From positions 358 to 9,458 of the forward strand of contig JAKJAE010000081.1 of assembly GCA_022707665.1 (NCBI GenBank): 9,101 bases of DNA, read 5' to 3'. A program made the translations under genes and the position numbers. The stretch's first letter is position 1; each line of letters opens with the position of its first letter. Below are positions 1 to 6,273 of the stretch, piece by piece. The DNA comes from Chloroflexota bacterium. Lineage in GTDB: Bacteria; Chloroflexota; Anaerolineae; B4-G1; SLSP01. Below the pieces are notes generated by a model. The model searched no databases. It had not been told where the DNA came from and saw nothing but the letters and a program-made list of their open reading frames with translations.

Positions 1-767
1 CCGCCGCCATCGTCGGCGCCGGGCTCGACGCCCACGAGGTCTGGATCTGGAGCGACGTCAACGGCATCCTTACCGCGGACCCCAATCTGGTGCCGGAGGC
101 CAGGACATTGCGCGAGCTGTCCTATACGGAAGCGTCGGACCTGGCCTACTATGGCGCGGACGTGTTGCACCCCAAAACGATCCGCCCGGTCATCGAGCAC
201 GGGATCCCGCTGCGCATCCTGAACAGCTTCGACCCGACGGACCCCGGGACGCTGATCGTCAAGTCCCCCAGCCCGGAGCGGCAGCCCTTGCCCGCCATCA
301 TCTCCACGACCGGTCTGAGCCTGATTGCCGTCGGCAGCGTCGACGATTCGTGGTCGCTTCCCGTCGTGGCGCGGGCGCTCCAGGCGCTCAGCGAGGCCGG
401 CATCGACGTGCTAATGTTCTCCCAGTCCTTCTCCGAGCATAGCCTCAACCTGATCGTGCGCCGGCAGGACCAACAGCGCTGCCTGAAAACGCTGCGGTCG
501 GCCTTCGCAGTGGAGCTCGAACGCGGCGCTTACACCCTGGGCGCAAAGGAACAGGTCGCCACGGTGTCGGTCGTGGGCGTGCCGGGGTGGAACGGCAAGG
601 GCGTGGTTGCCCACGCCTTCTCCGCGCTGGGCGCGCAGGGAACGCGCGTCATTGCCGTTGCCCAGGCAGTCACGGAGCACAGCGTCTCCTTCTGCATCCC
701 TGAGGAACAGGTCGGCGACACGGTGCGCTACCTGCATCGCGATCTGGGGCTGGAAGCTCCGAGGTAG
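1..767 (+). CDS. lysC: Aspartate kinase, C-terminal part (5' end outside window)
   Basis: Catalyses ATP-dependent phosphorylation of L-aspartate, the first step toward lysine, threonine and methionine, in the cytosol. The open frame runs in from the left edge (first full codon at position 3), so the N-terminal kinase lobe is not visible. What is seen is the end of the kinase domain, with VWIWSDVNGILTADP, then ELSYTEASDLAYYGADVLHPKTIRP and GIPLRILNSF, a very characteristic aspartokinase block. Two ACT modules follow; each has a hydrophobic strand leading into a (S/A)QxxxEHS motif (FSQSFSEHS and VAQAVTEHS), the usual allosteric amino-acid-binding region. The protein stops right after the second ACT module, so it is monofunctional, with no homoserine dehydrogenase domain. 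The ACT pattern resembles ThrA/LysC-type enzymes, so the exact paralogue symbol is uncertain. Stop is TAG at 765-767. No clear terminator follows. Confidence 0.95.
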   Translation, partial: AAIVGAGLDAHEVWIWSDVNGILTADPNLVPEARTLRELSYTEASDLAYYGADVLHPKTIRPVIEHGIPLRILNSFDPTDPGTLIVKSPSPERQPLPAIISTTGLSLIAVGSVDDSWSLPVVARALQALSEAGIDVLMFSQSFSEHSLNLIVRRQDQQRCLKTLRSAFAVELERGAYTLGAKEQVATVSVVGVPGWNGKGVVAHAFSALGAQGTRVIAVAQAVTEHSVSFCIPEEQVGDTVRYLHRDLGLEAPR

Positions 768-843
768 CTCTCACCAAAGCTTGGCGGAACTACTCTTGCG
801 AATGGTACAGCACCTTTCCGGGATGTCGGGGGACAACGCATCA

Positions 844-872
844 TTGACGGCGGCACTCTTTTGTCTTACAAC
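844..872 (+). promoter_or_regulatory. Probable promoter of the toxin-antitoxin operon
   Basis: A TTGACG -35 box (844-849, 5 of 6 to consensus) is followed after exactly 17 bp by TACAAC (867-872, 4 of 6 to TATAAT). The predicted transcript would start near 879, about 26 nt before the GTG start at 905, and would carry the strong ribosome binding site GAGGAGG at 892-898. This is the only convincing promoter in the 137-bp gap after the aspartate kinase gene. It is a pattern match only. Confidence 0.55.
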
Positions 873-891
873 TGGAGGGGTCAGGTAAGAC
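863..891. promoter_or_regulatory. Inverted repeat, candidate autoregulatory operator of the TA operon
   Basis: GTCTTAC (863-869) and GTAAGAC (885-891) are perfect 7-bp inverted copies separated by 15 bp, centred at 877. The left half overlaps the predicted -10 box and the right half abuts the ribosome binding site. VapB-type antitoxins usually repress their own promoter by binding a palindrome in this position, so this is a natural candidate for the site of the AbrB-fold protein encoded at 905-1147. The repeat is seen directly; binding is inferred. Confidence 0.5.
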
Positions 892-904
892 GAGGAGGTC
901 TATA

Positions 905-1147
905 GTGTCGATCACCCTATCTTCCAAAGGGCAGTTGGTGATTCCGAAGCCGATTCGTGATGCGTTAGGTCTCGAAGAGGGCACGCGTTTCCACATCCAA
1001 GTTGCTGAGGGAAAGATCATCCTAGAGCCACAGACGGGTTCGCTCATCGAACGGCTGTACGGCAAGTTCGCCGATGCCGATCTACTCGCGGATCTGGAGA
1101 AAGAACACCGGCTGGAGATCCAGGATGACCCCGTCCTACGTGCTTGA
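905..1147 (+). CDS. vapB: AbrB/MazE-fold (SpoVT-type) antitoxin of a VapBC-like pair
   Basis: An 80-residue protein starting at GTG, with a strong GAGGAGG ribosome binding site 6 nt upstream. Residues 3-45 form a SpoVT/AbrB DNA-binding swapped-hairpin domain: the run LSSKGQLVIPKPIRDALGL is the family hallmark, followed by EGTRFHIQVAEGKIILEP. The remaining tail of about 35 residues (LIERLYGKFADADLLADLEKEH...) is charged and probably helical, as expected for the segment that wraps and inhibits the toxin. The stop lies inside the next gene (23-bp overlap), so the two are translationally coupled, and the downstream gene is a PIN-domain nuclease. Together these give a standard type II VapBC arrangement. 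It probably represses its own operon through the inverted repeat just upstream. The symbol follows genetic context; the AbrB fold is only one of several found in VapB proteins. Confidence 0.9.
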   Translation: MSITLSSKGQLVIPKPIRDALGLEEGTRFHIQVAEGKIILEPQTGSLIERLYGKFADADLLADLEKEHRLEIQDDPVLRA

Positions 1148-1544
1148 TGCATGGGCACTCCTGGCTATGCTTCAGAAAGAAGAGCCTGCCGCCAAGCGTG
1201 TCACCGAGCTTCTGAGAGAAGCGCAGGCTAAAAACGCCTCGCTGGCGATATCGATCATCAATCTGGGTGAGGTTGTCTACCGCGTCGGTAAGGTCAAAGG
1301 AGAGTCTGCCGCCCAGGAGACGTTGGCAGAGCTGCAGCGGCTGCCTCTGGAAGTGCTCCCTGTCGGGGAGGACTTCGTTTGGCGCGCCGCTCACTGGAAG
1401 ATGCACCACACGCTTTCCTGCGCGGATGCATTCGCAGCTGCCGCTGCAGAGCGCCTTGGTGCTGTGCTGCTGACCGGTGACCCGGAACTGACGCGCCTGA
1501 CGGAGGGTGTACAGGTAGAGCGTCTCACCCGAATCCGTCGCTGA
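1125..1544 (+). CDS. vapC: PIN-domain ribonuclease toxin, VapC-like
   Basis: Probable Mg2+-dependent endoribonuclease toxin of a type II toxin-antitoxin pair. The chosen ATG at 1125 gives 139 residues, normal for VapC, and places the conserved first strand at the N-terminus (YVLDAWALLA); a longer in-frame start at 1074 would add 17 residues with no PIN character. A GGAG at 1113-1116 serves as ribosome binding site within the antitoxin gene. All four acidic PIN residues are present: Asp8 (VLDAWALL), Glu49 (INLGEVVY), Asp101 (SCADAFAAA) and Asp119 (LLTGDPEL). The toxin therefore appears catalytically intact. It overlaps the antitoxin gene by 23 bp. Known VapC proteins cut tRNAs or rRNA; the target here cannot be read from sequence. 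Confidence 0.9.
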   Translation: MTPSYVLDAWALLAMLQKEEPAAKRVTELLREAQAKNASLAISIINLGEVVYRVGKVKGESAAQETLAELQRLPLEVLPVGEDFVWRAAHWKMHHTLSCADAFAAAAAERLGAVLLTGDPELTRLTEGVQVERLTRIRR

Positions 1545-1551
1545 ACGAGAA

Positions 1552-1614
1552 CGCTGCCCTCTCTGCACCGTGGCCTGGGGTCGACCCAGAGCCTTCAGTC
1601 CCAAGAGGGCAGCG
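1552..1614. repeat. Long inverted repeat between convergent vapC and L,D-transpeptidase genes (possible terminator)
   Basis: CGCTGCCCTCT (1552-1562) and AGAGGGCAGCG (1604-1614) are perfect 11-bp inverted copies. Between them lies a smaller nested hairpin: CTGGG (1575-1579) and CCCAG (1585-1589) around a 5-nt loop. The element starts 7 bp after the vapC stop and ends 17 bp before the stop of the opposing gene, the usual place for a shared terminator. Neither side has a T-run, so it is not a classic intrinsic terminator. It may instead end transcription by another route or protect 3' ends. Confidence 0.5.
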
Positions 1615-1631
1615 ATCACCCTACAGGTCAA

Positions 1632-2594
1632 CTACTCGTGGATGTTGACCAGCGTCCCCACATCGGCGAAGTTGAACAGCCACTCCGCCATATCGTTCGG
1701 CTGGTTGACGCAACCGTGGCTCATCGGATGACCCCAGTTGGCGTGCCACCAGACGCCGTGAAAGCCGTAGCCCTGATAGAAGTACATGACCCAGGGCACG
1801 TCCTCCAGATAGTAGTCCGCACCCGCCATATCATCGTAGCGGAACTTGACCCAGATCCGGAACTGCCCCTCGGGCGTTGGCGTGGCCGGCAGACCGGTTG
1901 AGACCAGGTACGTCTGCACCGGTGTCTGGCCTTCATAAGCCGTGACCCGTTGCTCCGAGAGATCCACATCGATCCAGCGGGGCTCGTCGATGGCCCAGAG
2001 CGGCGCGGGCTCGAAGACCGGATGGGTCACCGTCGGGCCGGGCAGCTCCGTCACGGACACCTCGGACACCCCATCCACATCCAGCGCCGTCACGAACTCA
2101 CCCGCAACGAAAGCTTCCTGACCCCCAAAGTCGATCCGCCACCAGGTGTCGTGCCTGCCCGTGATGGTCACCTCGGTGCCGGGCTCCAGCATGCCCAGCT
2201 TATCGTAGCCGGTGCTGGGACCACGCCGCACGTTCACGGCACTCTCGTTTACCACCGCTCTCGGCACAACCGGCGTCGGGGTGGGCTCCGGCGTCGCCGT
2301 TGGCGGCACTGCCGTCGGAGCGACGGGCGTCGGAGCGACGGGCGTCGGAGCGACGTCTGTTGCCGGGACCTCGGTGGGGAGCAGGGTCTCCACAGGGTCA
2401 AGTGTGGTCGCGGTAGGAGTCGCCGTCTCCACGGCCGCCGCCTCAGCCTGCTCGGGCTCAACAGCCGCAAACAGGCCGGCGCCCATCCTGACCGCGAGGC
2501 CCAGCACGATGAGCCCAACCACGATCGTCAAGATCAGGTTGAAGACCGCGTGAAGCTTGTCCTGGTTGTTGTGATTCTCACTGTTGTCACCCAT
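1632..2594 (-). CDS. Membrane-anchored L,D-transpeptidase (SH3 + YkuD domains)
   Basis: Probable extracytoplasmic peptidoglycan L,D-transpeptidase of the YkuD family. The chosen start (MGDNSEN, ATG at 2594-2592) has a GAAGG ribosome binding site 8 nt upstream; a frame extension to 2648 adds 18 residues with poorer start signals. It encodes 320 residues. In order: a short polar cytosolic tail (1-15), one transmembrane segment (about 16-35, possibly to 45), a low-complexity Pro/Thr/Ala/Val linker (46-112) with a VAPTP repeat, a bacterial SH3 domain (about 113-170, with NVRRGPSTGYDKLGMLEPG), and a YkuD catalytic domain (about 202-319). The active-site motif is complete: His279 (GFHG), then SHGCVN with catalytic Cys295. 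There is no cleavable signal peptide; topology should be N-in/C-out. It may form or remodel crosslinks, or attach proteins to the wall. It stands alone, with its own promoter upstream. Confidence 0.93.
   Translation of the reverse strand: MGDNSENHNNQDKLHAVFNLILTIVVGLIVLGLAVRMGAGLFAAVEPEQAEAAAVETATPTATTLDPVETLLPTEVPATDVAPTPVAPTPVAPTAVPPTATPEPTPTPVVPRAVVNESAVNVRRGPSTGYDKLGMLEPGTEVTITGRHDTWWRIDFGGQEAFVAGEFVTALDVDGVSEVSVTELPGPTVTHPVFEPAPLWAIDEPRWIDVDLSEQRVTAYEGQTPVQTYLVSTGLPATPTPEGQFRIWVKFRYDDMAGADYYLEDVPWVMYFYQGYGFHGVWWHANWGHPMSHGCVNQPNDMAEWLFNFADVGTLVNIHE
2311..2355 (-). repeat. Three tandem 15-bp repeats in the L,D-transpeptidase linker
   Basis: Three consecutive 15-bp units (2311-2325, 2326-2340, 2341-2355) read GSCGTCGGAGCGACG on the plus strand, identical except for one base in the first. 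On the coding strand they specify VAPT(P/A) repeated three times in the Pro-rich wall-spanning linker. Such in-frame repeats easily gain or lose units by slippage, changing linker length without breaking the frame. Confidence 0.9.
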
Positions 2595-2648
2595 TGCCCT
2601 TACCTTCTTCTTCATCTCATGATGGCAGTTCGGTATAGTGACGCGCAT

Positions 2649-2979
2649 CGCGCCGCAAAAGTTCCGAAGGGTGTCGCAATGGGTGGTTGAAAACCTGGGT
2701 TTTGATCATCCTGAACCGTGCCGGGTCCGGGCCGAACCTCCTTGTGAAGCCATATTAAATATATAAATATAATACATATATTTCCAAATACGTCAAGCAG
2801 TGAATTCCGTCAGGATCCGCCCATGCTCGCCGCACCGCTCGACCAGGGACACAGCACCGGACATTGGGAAGGTGCGTGCACGGAGACGGGACCTGGCGAT
2901 CCGCAGGATTCTAGACGGGGCCGGAGGGCAGGTGTACAATCCTATTCAGACATACCTTACAGCGTGAAAGCGGGCAGCA
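2649..2979. other. Divergent intergenic region with AT-rich island
   Basis: No convincing gene lies here. The 5' leader of the L,D-transpeptidase gene occupies the left side. An almost pure A/T stretch at 2751-2783, in otherwise GC-rich DNA, marks a promoter zone. To its right (2797-2960) the sequence returns to normal composition with nothing recognisable. A weak candidate promoter for the plus-strand gene at 2980 is TAGACG (2912-2917), 17 bp, then TACAAT (2935-2940); the -10 is good and the -35 poor. A perfect TATAAT (2768-2773) on the plus strand has no good -35 partner. Confidence 0.6.
2769..2796 (-). promoter_or_regulatory. Probable promoter of the L,D-transpeptidase gene
   Basis: On the minus strand TTGACG (2796-2791, 5 of 6) is followed after 16 bp of AT-rich spacer by TATTAT (2774-2769, 5 of 6 to TATAAT). 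The predicted start is near 2762, which gives an untranslated leader of about 165 nt before the ATG at 2594. This is the best housekeeping-type promoter match in the window, lying in its most AT-rich segment. Confidence 0.6.
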
Positions 2980-4095
2980 ATGAAGACGATTGGCCTGATC
3001 GTGAACCCCATTGCGGGAATGGGCGGCAGTGTTGGCCTCAAAGGCACCGACGGCGAGATGATCGCACAGGCGCGACGGCTTGGTGCACAACCGGTCACGC
3101 CGCAGCGTGCCGCCACCTTCCTGGCTGAGATCTCACACCAAAGCGACATTGCATGGTTGGCGCCTCCAGGGAAAATGGGGGCGGACTTCCTGACTGCCCT
3201 GAGCCTGCCCTTCACCCTCATCGATGGCTCGCCGGATCCTGAAGGTGAGACATCGGCAAATGACACACGCCGGGCCGCCATCGCCATGGTACAAGCCGGA
3301 GCGGACCTGCTGGTCTTCGTAGGTGGCGACGGCACTGCGCGCGACATCCACGACGCCATTGGGGTTGAGAAACCGGTCGTTGCCGTGCCCGCAGGTGTCA
3401 AGGTGTTCAGCAGCGTGTTCGCACTCAGCGCACGCGCTGCAGCAGCGATGGTGGACGCTTTTGTCGAAGGTACTGACCTCACAGAGGTCGAAGTACTTGA
3501 CATCGACGAAGACGCGTTTCGTGCCAATCGACTGGCAGCGCAACACTACGGCTTCCTGCTGACCCCCAACGTACAGTCGCGGCTTCAGCCCGGCAAAGAG
3601 GGCTCACGAATGACGCCAGATGAAGCCGATAACAAACGGGACGTCGCTGAAGCGATCGTAGAACAGATGGAGAGCGGTGAGCTCTACCTACTGGGGCCAG
3701 GCACGACCGTCCAGGCAATTGCCGAGGCACTCGGAATCGCGAAGACCCTGTTGGGGATCGATGCCGTTCTTGACGGAAAGGTGATCGCCCAGGATCTCAA
3801 CGAGCAGCAGATCCTCGCCCTGCTAGACGAACACCCCCACAGCACCATCGTGGTCACGCCCCTCGGTGGGAACGGCTTCATCTTCGGGCGCGGCAACAAG
3901 CCGTTCACGCCTGCCGTGATCCGCAGGGTCGGGCCGGACCGGATTACGATCATTGCGACAGAGCGCAAGGCGCTACAGATCGGCGTGTTGAGGGTCGACA
4001 CCGGGGACACGGCGCTCGATGCCACGTTGGCCGGCTACCGTCAGGTCATCATCGGCTATGATCTTGCCCGGGCAATGAAGGTCCAGGCGACATAG
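2980..4095 (+). CDS. ATP-NAD kinase-like protein (AcoX/COG3199 family)
   Basis: A 371-residue protein of the NAD kinase/diacylglycerol kinase fold, in the subgroup often called predicted polyphosphate- or ATP-dependent NAD kinase and related to AcoX. Evidence: N-terminal IGLIVNPIAGMGGSVGLKGTDG (residues 4-25); the nucleotide-binding motif VGGDGTARDI around Gly115-Thr119, where GGDGT is the NAD-kinase signature; the C-terminal glycine-rich block TPLGGNGFIFGRGNK (293-307); and LRVDTGD (337-343) near the end, all typical of this family. Length is normal. It would act in the cytosol. Its true substrate is not certain: canonical NAD kinases are shorter, and members next to acetoin genes lack a proven role. 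No acetoin-dehydrogenase genes are visible here. The ATG has only a weak ribosome binding site (GAAAG, 2966-2970). A 95-bp gap with nothing recognisable separates it from the sulfatase gene, so co-transcription is possible. Confidence 0.88.
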   Translation: MKTIGLIVNPIAGMGGSVGLKGTDGEMIAQARRLGAQPVTPQRAATFLAEISHQSDIAWLAPPGKMGADFLTALSLPFTLIDGSPDPEGETSANDTRRAAIAMVQAGADLLVFVGGDGTARDIHDAIGVEKPVVAVPAGVKVFSSVFALSARAAAAMVDAFVEGTDLTEVEVLDIDEDAFRANRLAAQHYGFLLTPNVQSRLQPGKEGSRMTPDEADNKRDVAEAIVEQMESGELYLLGPGTTVQAIAEALGIAKTLLGIDAVLDGKVIAQDLNEQQILALLDEHPHSTIVVTPLGGNGFIFGRGNKPFTPAVIRRVGPDRITIIATERKALQIGVLRVDTGDTALDATLAGYRQVIIGYDLARAMKVQAT

Positions 4096-4190
4096 CGGTT
4101 GGGCAGCCCTTGGAGAGCGCACTATCTGGACCGAGGAGCCTGCCCGGGATTCCGCGCGGCATGCCCGCAAGAGCAATCAGAGGAGGCATC

Positions 4191-5495
4191 ATGGCAGCAC
4201 ATCCAAATATCCTGTACATCCACACACACGACATTGGGCGGTACGTGCAACCCTATGGGTATGCCGTGCCAACACCCCACATCCAGGCACTGGCTGAGGG
4301 AGGCGTGCTCTTCCGCCAGGCGTTCTGCGCCAACCCGACCTGCTCGGCAAGCCGCGCCTCGCTGCTGACGGGAATGTATCCCCACAACAACGGGATGACG
4401 GGGCTGGCCCATCGGGGATGGTCGCTGAACGACTACAGCCAGCACATCGTCCACACGCTGCGGGATGCCGGCTACGAGACGGTCCTGGCAGGCGTGCAGC
4501 ACGTGGCCCACGGTCCGGATGCCTGGCAAACGATCGGCTACGACCGGTGGCTGGGCAACAACGATGCGGAGGTGCACGCAGCCGCGTACCTGGAGTCTGC
4601 ACCCAGCGAGCCCTTCTTTCTTTCGGTGGGCTTCAGCGACACGCACCGTGAATTCGGGCCCCTGAGCGACGCTGGCGACCCACGCTACTGTCGCCCGCCG
4701 GAGCCACTGCCTGACACGCCCGAGACCCGTGAGGACATGGCCCACTTCATGACCAGCGCACGCGACGTCGACGCGAAGATGGGCACGGTCCTGGCTGCGC
4801 TGGATCGCGCGGGGCTCGCCGAGAACACACTCGTCATCTGCACCACCGACCACGGCATCGCTTTCCCGCGGATGAAGTGCACGCTCACTGACAGCGGCAC
4901 CCACATCATGCTCATCGTGCGCGGGCCGGGCGGTTTTGAGGGCGGACGCGTGGTCGACAGCCTGGTAAGCCACATCGACATCTTCCCCACACTCTGCGAC
5001 CTGCTGGGCATTGAGCCCCCGCCGTGGCTGCAGGGCGTTTCACTGATGCCCCTGATTCGCGGCGAGGTCGCCGACGTCCGGGACGAGGTCTTCACCGAGG
5101 TGAACTACCACGCGGCCTACGAGCCGATGCGCGCGATCCGCACCAAGCGCTGGAAGTACATCCGCCGCTTCGACGACCGGGCCGGACCGGTCCTCCCTAA
5201 CTGCGACGACAGTCCGAGCAAGTCGCTCTGGCTCGAGCACGGGTGGGCCGGGATGGCACCCGACCAAGAGGCGCTCTTCGACTTGGTCTTCGACCCTCAC
5301 GAAGCGCACAACCTCGTCAGCGACCCACGGGCACAGGCTGTGCTGGCGGAGCTTCGGGCGCGGCTCGATGCCTGGATGCGCGCGACTGGCGACCCGTTGC
5401 TCGCGGGGCGCATCCCCGCGCCACCAGGCGCCGTAGTGAACGACCCTGACGGCCTCTCGCCCCGCGAGCAGCCGATGCCTGTGGCGCACGCGTGA
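4191..5495 (+). CDS. Sulfatase, N-sulfoglucosamine sulfohydrolase-like (cytosolic)
   Basis: Type I sulfatase of the alkaline phosphatase superfamily, 434 residues. The ATG at 4191 is chosen because AGGAGG (4181-4186) lies 4 nt before it and conserved sequence (HPNILYIHTHD) begins at once; an in-frame ATG at 4110 would add 27 unrelated residues. The catalytic-loop motif is Cys51-Ser-Ala-Ser-Arg55 followed by ASLLTG, which fits the C-x-(P/A)-x-R rule for conversion of Cys to formylglycine. Metal and substrate residues visible: Asp14 in HTHDIGR, Asp220-His221 in TTDHG, and Lys229 in RMKCT. Overall pattern and size resemble heparan N-sulfatase (SGSH-like) bacterial enzymes. There is no signal peptide, so it should act on an imported small substrate. 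No formylglycine-generating enzyme is encoded in the window. It overlaps the next gene by 4 bp. The substrate is not established; a phosphonate or phosphodiester hydrolase of the same fold is a less likely alternative. Confidence 0.92.
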   Translation: MAAHPNILYIHTHDIGRYVQPYGYAVPTPHIQALAEGGVLFRQAFCANPTCSASRASLLTGMYPHNNGMTGLAHRGWSLNDYSQHIVHTLRDAGYETVLAGVQHVAHGPDAWQTIGYDRWLGNNDAEVHAAAYLESAPSEPFFLSVGFSDTHREFGPLSDAGDPRYCRPPEPLPDTPETREDMAHFMTSARDVDAKMGTVLAALDRAGLAENTLVICTTDHGIAFPRMKCTLTDSGTHIMLIVRGPGGFEGGRVVDSLVSHIDIFPTLCDLLGIEPPPWLQGVSLMPLIRGEVADVRDEVFTEVNYHAAYEPMRAIRTKRWKYIRRFDDRAGPVLPNCDDSPSKSLWLEHGWAGMAPDQEALFDLVFDPHEAHNLVSDPRAQAVLAELRARLDAWMRATGDPLLAGRIPAPPGAVVNDPDGLSPREQPMPVAHA

Positions 5496-6175
5496 AGCTG
5501 TTGCTCTGGGATTTCGACGAGACGCTGGGCTATCGCCACGGCGGTGCATGGATGGCATCGCTCTACGAGGTGTTGCAGCACGAGGCGCCGGAGTGCCCGG
5601 CGACGATGGACGAGCTCGAGACCTTCACGCGGGCCGGCTTCCCCTGGCACACGCCGGAGGTGCCCCACCCCCATCTCGACTCGGCAGATGCCTGGTGGGC
5701 AGCGCTCGAACCGGTCTTCGTCGACGCCTATCTGGGCGTCGGCCTGGAGACGAAACGCGCGCATGCCATGGCCAGGCTCGTGCGGCCCACCTATCTCGAC
5801 CTGGCCCACTGGCGCCTGTATGAGGACGCCGCGCCGACGTTGCGCGCGCTGACCGGGGCCGGATGGACGCACGTGATCCTGTCAAACCACGTGCCGGAGC
5901 TCGCGACGTTGGTCGATGGACTCGGCCTCTCGGGCGTCTTCGCCTGCATCTTCAACTCGGCGCTCACAGGGTATGAGAAGCCACACCCCGAAGCCTACCG
6001 GATCGCGCTCAGGGCGTTCCCCGACGCGACGGCCCGCTGGATGATCGGCGACAGCTACCGTGCCGACGTGCTGGGCGCAGCGGCTGTGGGCATTCCCTCG
6101 GTGTTGGTTCACCAATCCCACCCCGACGCCAACCGCTTCGCCGCCACGCTCGCGGAAATCCCGGGGATGCTCTAG
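5492..6175 (+). CDS. HAD-superfamily hydrolase (probable phosphatase)
   Basis: A 227-residue cytosolic HAD hydrolase, subfamily I-like, with a helical cap (about residues 15-100) inserted after motif I. All four catalytic motifs are present: motif I DFDETL (Asp7 nucleophile, Asp9), motif II Ser131 in LSNH, motif III Lys163 in YEKPHPE, and motif IV GDSYRAD (Asp187, Asp192). The start is GTG at 5492, overlapping the sulfatase TGA in a GTGA tetranucleotide, which implies tight translational coupling. A phosphatase acting on a sugar phosphate or similar metabolite is the likely role, but HAD substrates cannot be read from sequence. The GTG is followed immediately by the conserved first strand (KLLLWDFDETL), so the start is well supported. 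Confidence 0.92.
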   Translation: MKLLLWDFDETLGYRHGGAWMASLYEVLQHEAPECPATMDELETFTRAGFPWHTPEVPHPHLDSADAWWAALEPVFVDAYLGVGLETKRAHAMARLVRPTYLDLAHWRLYEDAAPTLRALTGAGWTHVILSNHVPELATLVDGLGLSGVFACIFNSALTGYEKPHPEAYRIALRAFPDATARWMIGDSYRADVLGAAAVGIPSVLVHQSHPDANRFAATLAEIPGML

Positions 6176-6186
6176 AGGAGAGAGCC

Positions 6187-6264
6187 ACCGCAGAGAGCGC
6201 GGAGAGCGCAGAGTTCACTAATGTCTGCATCCTATGGCTCTGCGCTCTTTGCGCTCTCTGCGGT
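6187..6264 (+). repeat. Long hairpin, 27-bp inverted repeat with 9-bp periodic arms
   Basis: The left arm (6187-6213) and right arm (6238-6264) are inverted copies over 27 positions with two differences and a 24-nt loop. Both differences are G on the left opposite T on the right, so in plus-strand RNA they become G-U pairs and the stem is continuous; in minus-strand RNA they would be C-A mismatches. Each arm is itself made of about three 9-nt units (GCAGAGAGC-like). Similar CGCAGAG-rich elements recur in many bacterial genomes (from memory, not checked). It fills the 98-bp gap between the HAD and URO-D-like genes and ends 9 nt before the latter's ATG. Confidence 0.9.
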
Positions 6265-6273
6265 AAACGGACT

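Noticed and set aside
1950..2690. 246-codon plus-strand frame opposite the L,D-transpeptidase
   Set aside because: Its product is Arg/Gly-rich low complexity, as expected for the complement of a Pro/Thr-rich coding region, and no motif is visible.
2617..2709. 30-codon minus-strand ORF (starts MIKTQVFNHP) in the leader of the L,D-transpeptidase gene
   Set aside because: It lies where a leader peptide could be, but has no properly spaced ribosome binding site and no attenuator-like hairpin or codon run.
2768..2773. Perfect TATAAT on the plus strand as promoter for the NAD kinase-like gene
   Set aside because: It lies in an A/T-only run with no -35 match at 16-18 bp and is over 200 bp from the gene; the minus-strand promoter in the same island fits better.
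2823..3128. 101-codon plus-strand ORF overlapping the NAD kinase-like start
   Set aside because: No ribosome binding site, no domain, and it overlaps the well-supported gene at 2980 in another frame.
4122..4973. 283-codon open frame on the minus strand
   Set aside because: It is antisense to the sulfatase gene, whose motifs and ribosome binding site are clear. High GC suppresses stop codons in this frame, and its translation shows no recognisable domain.
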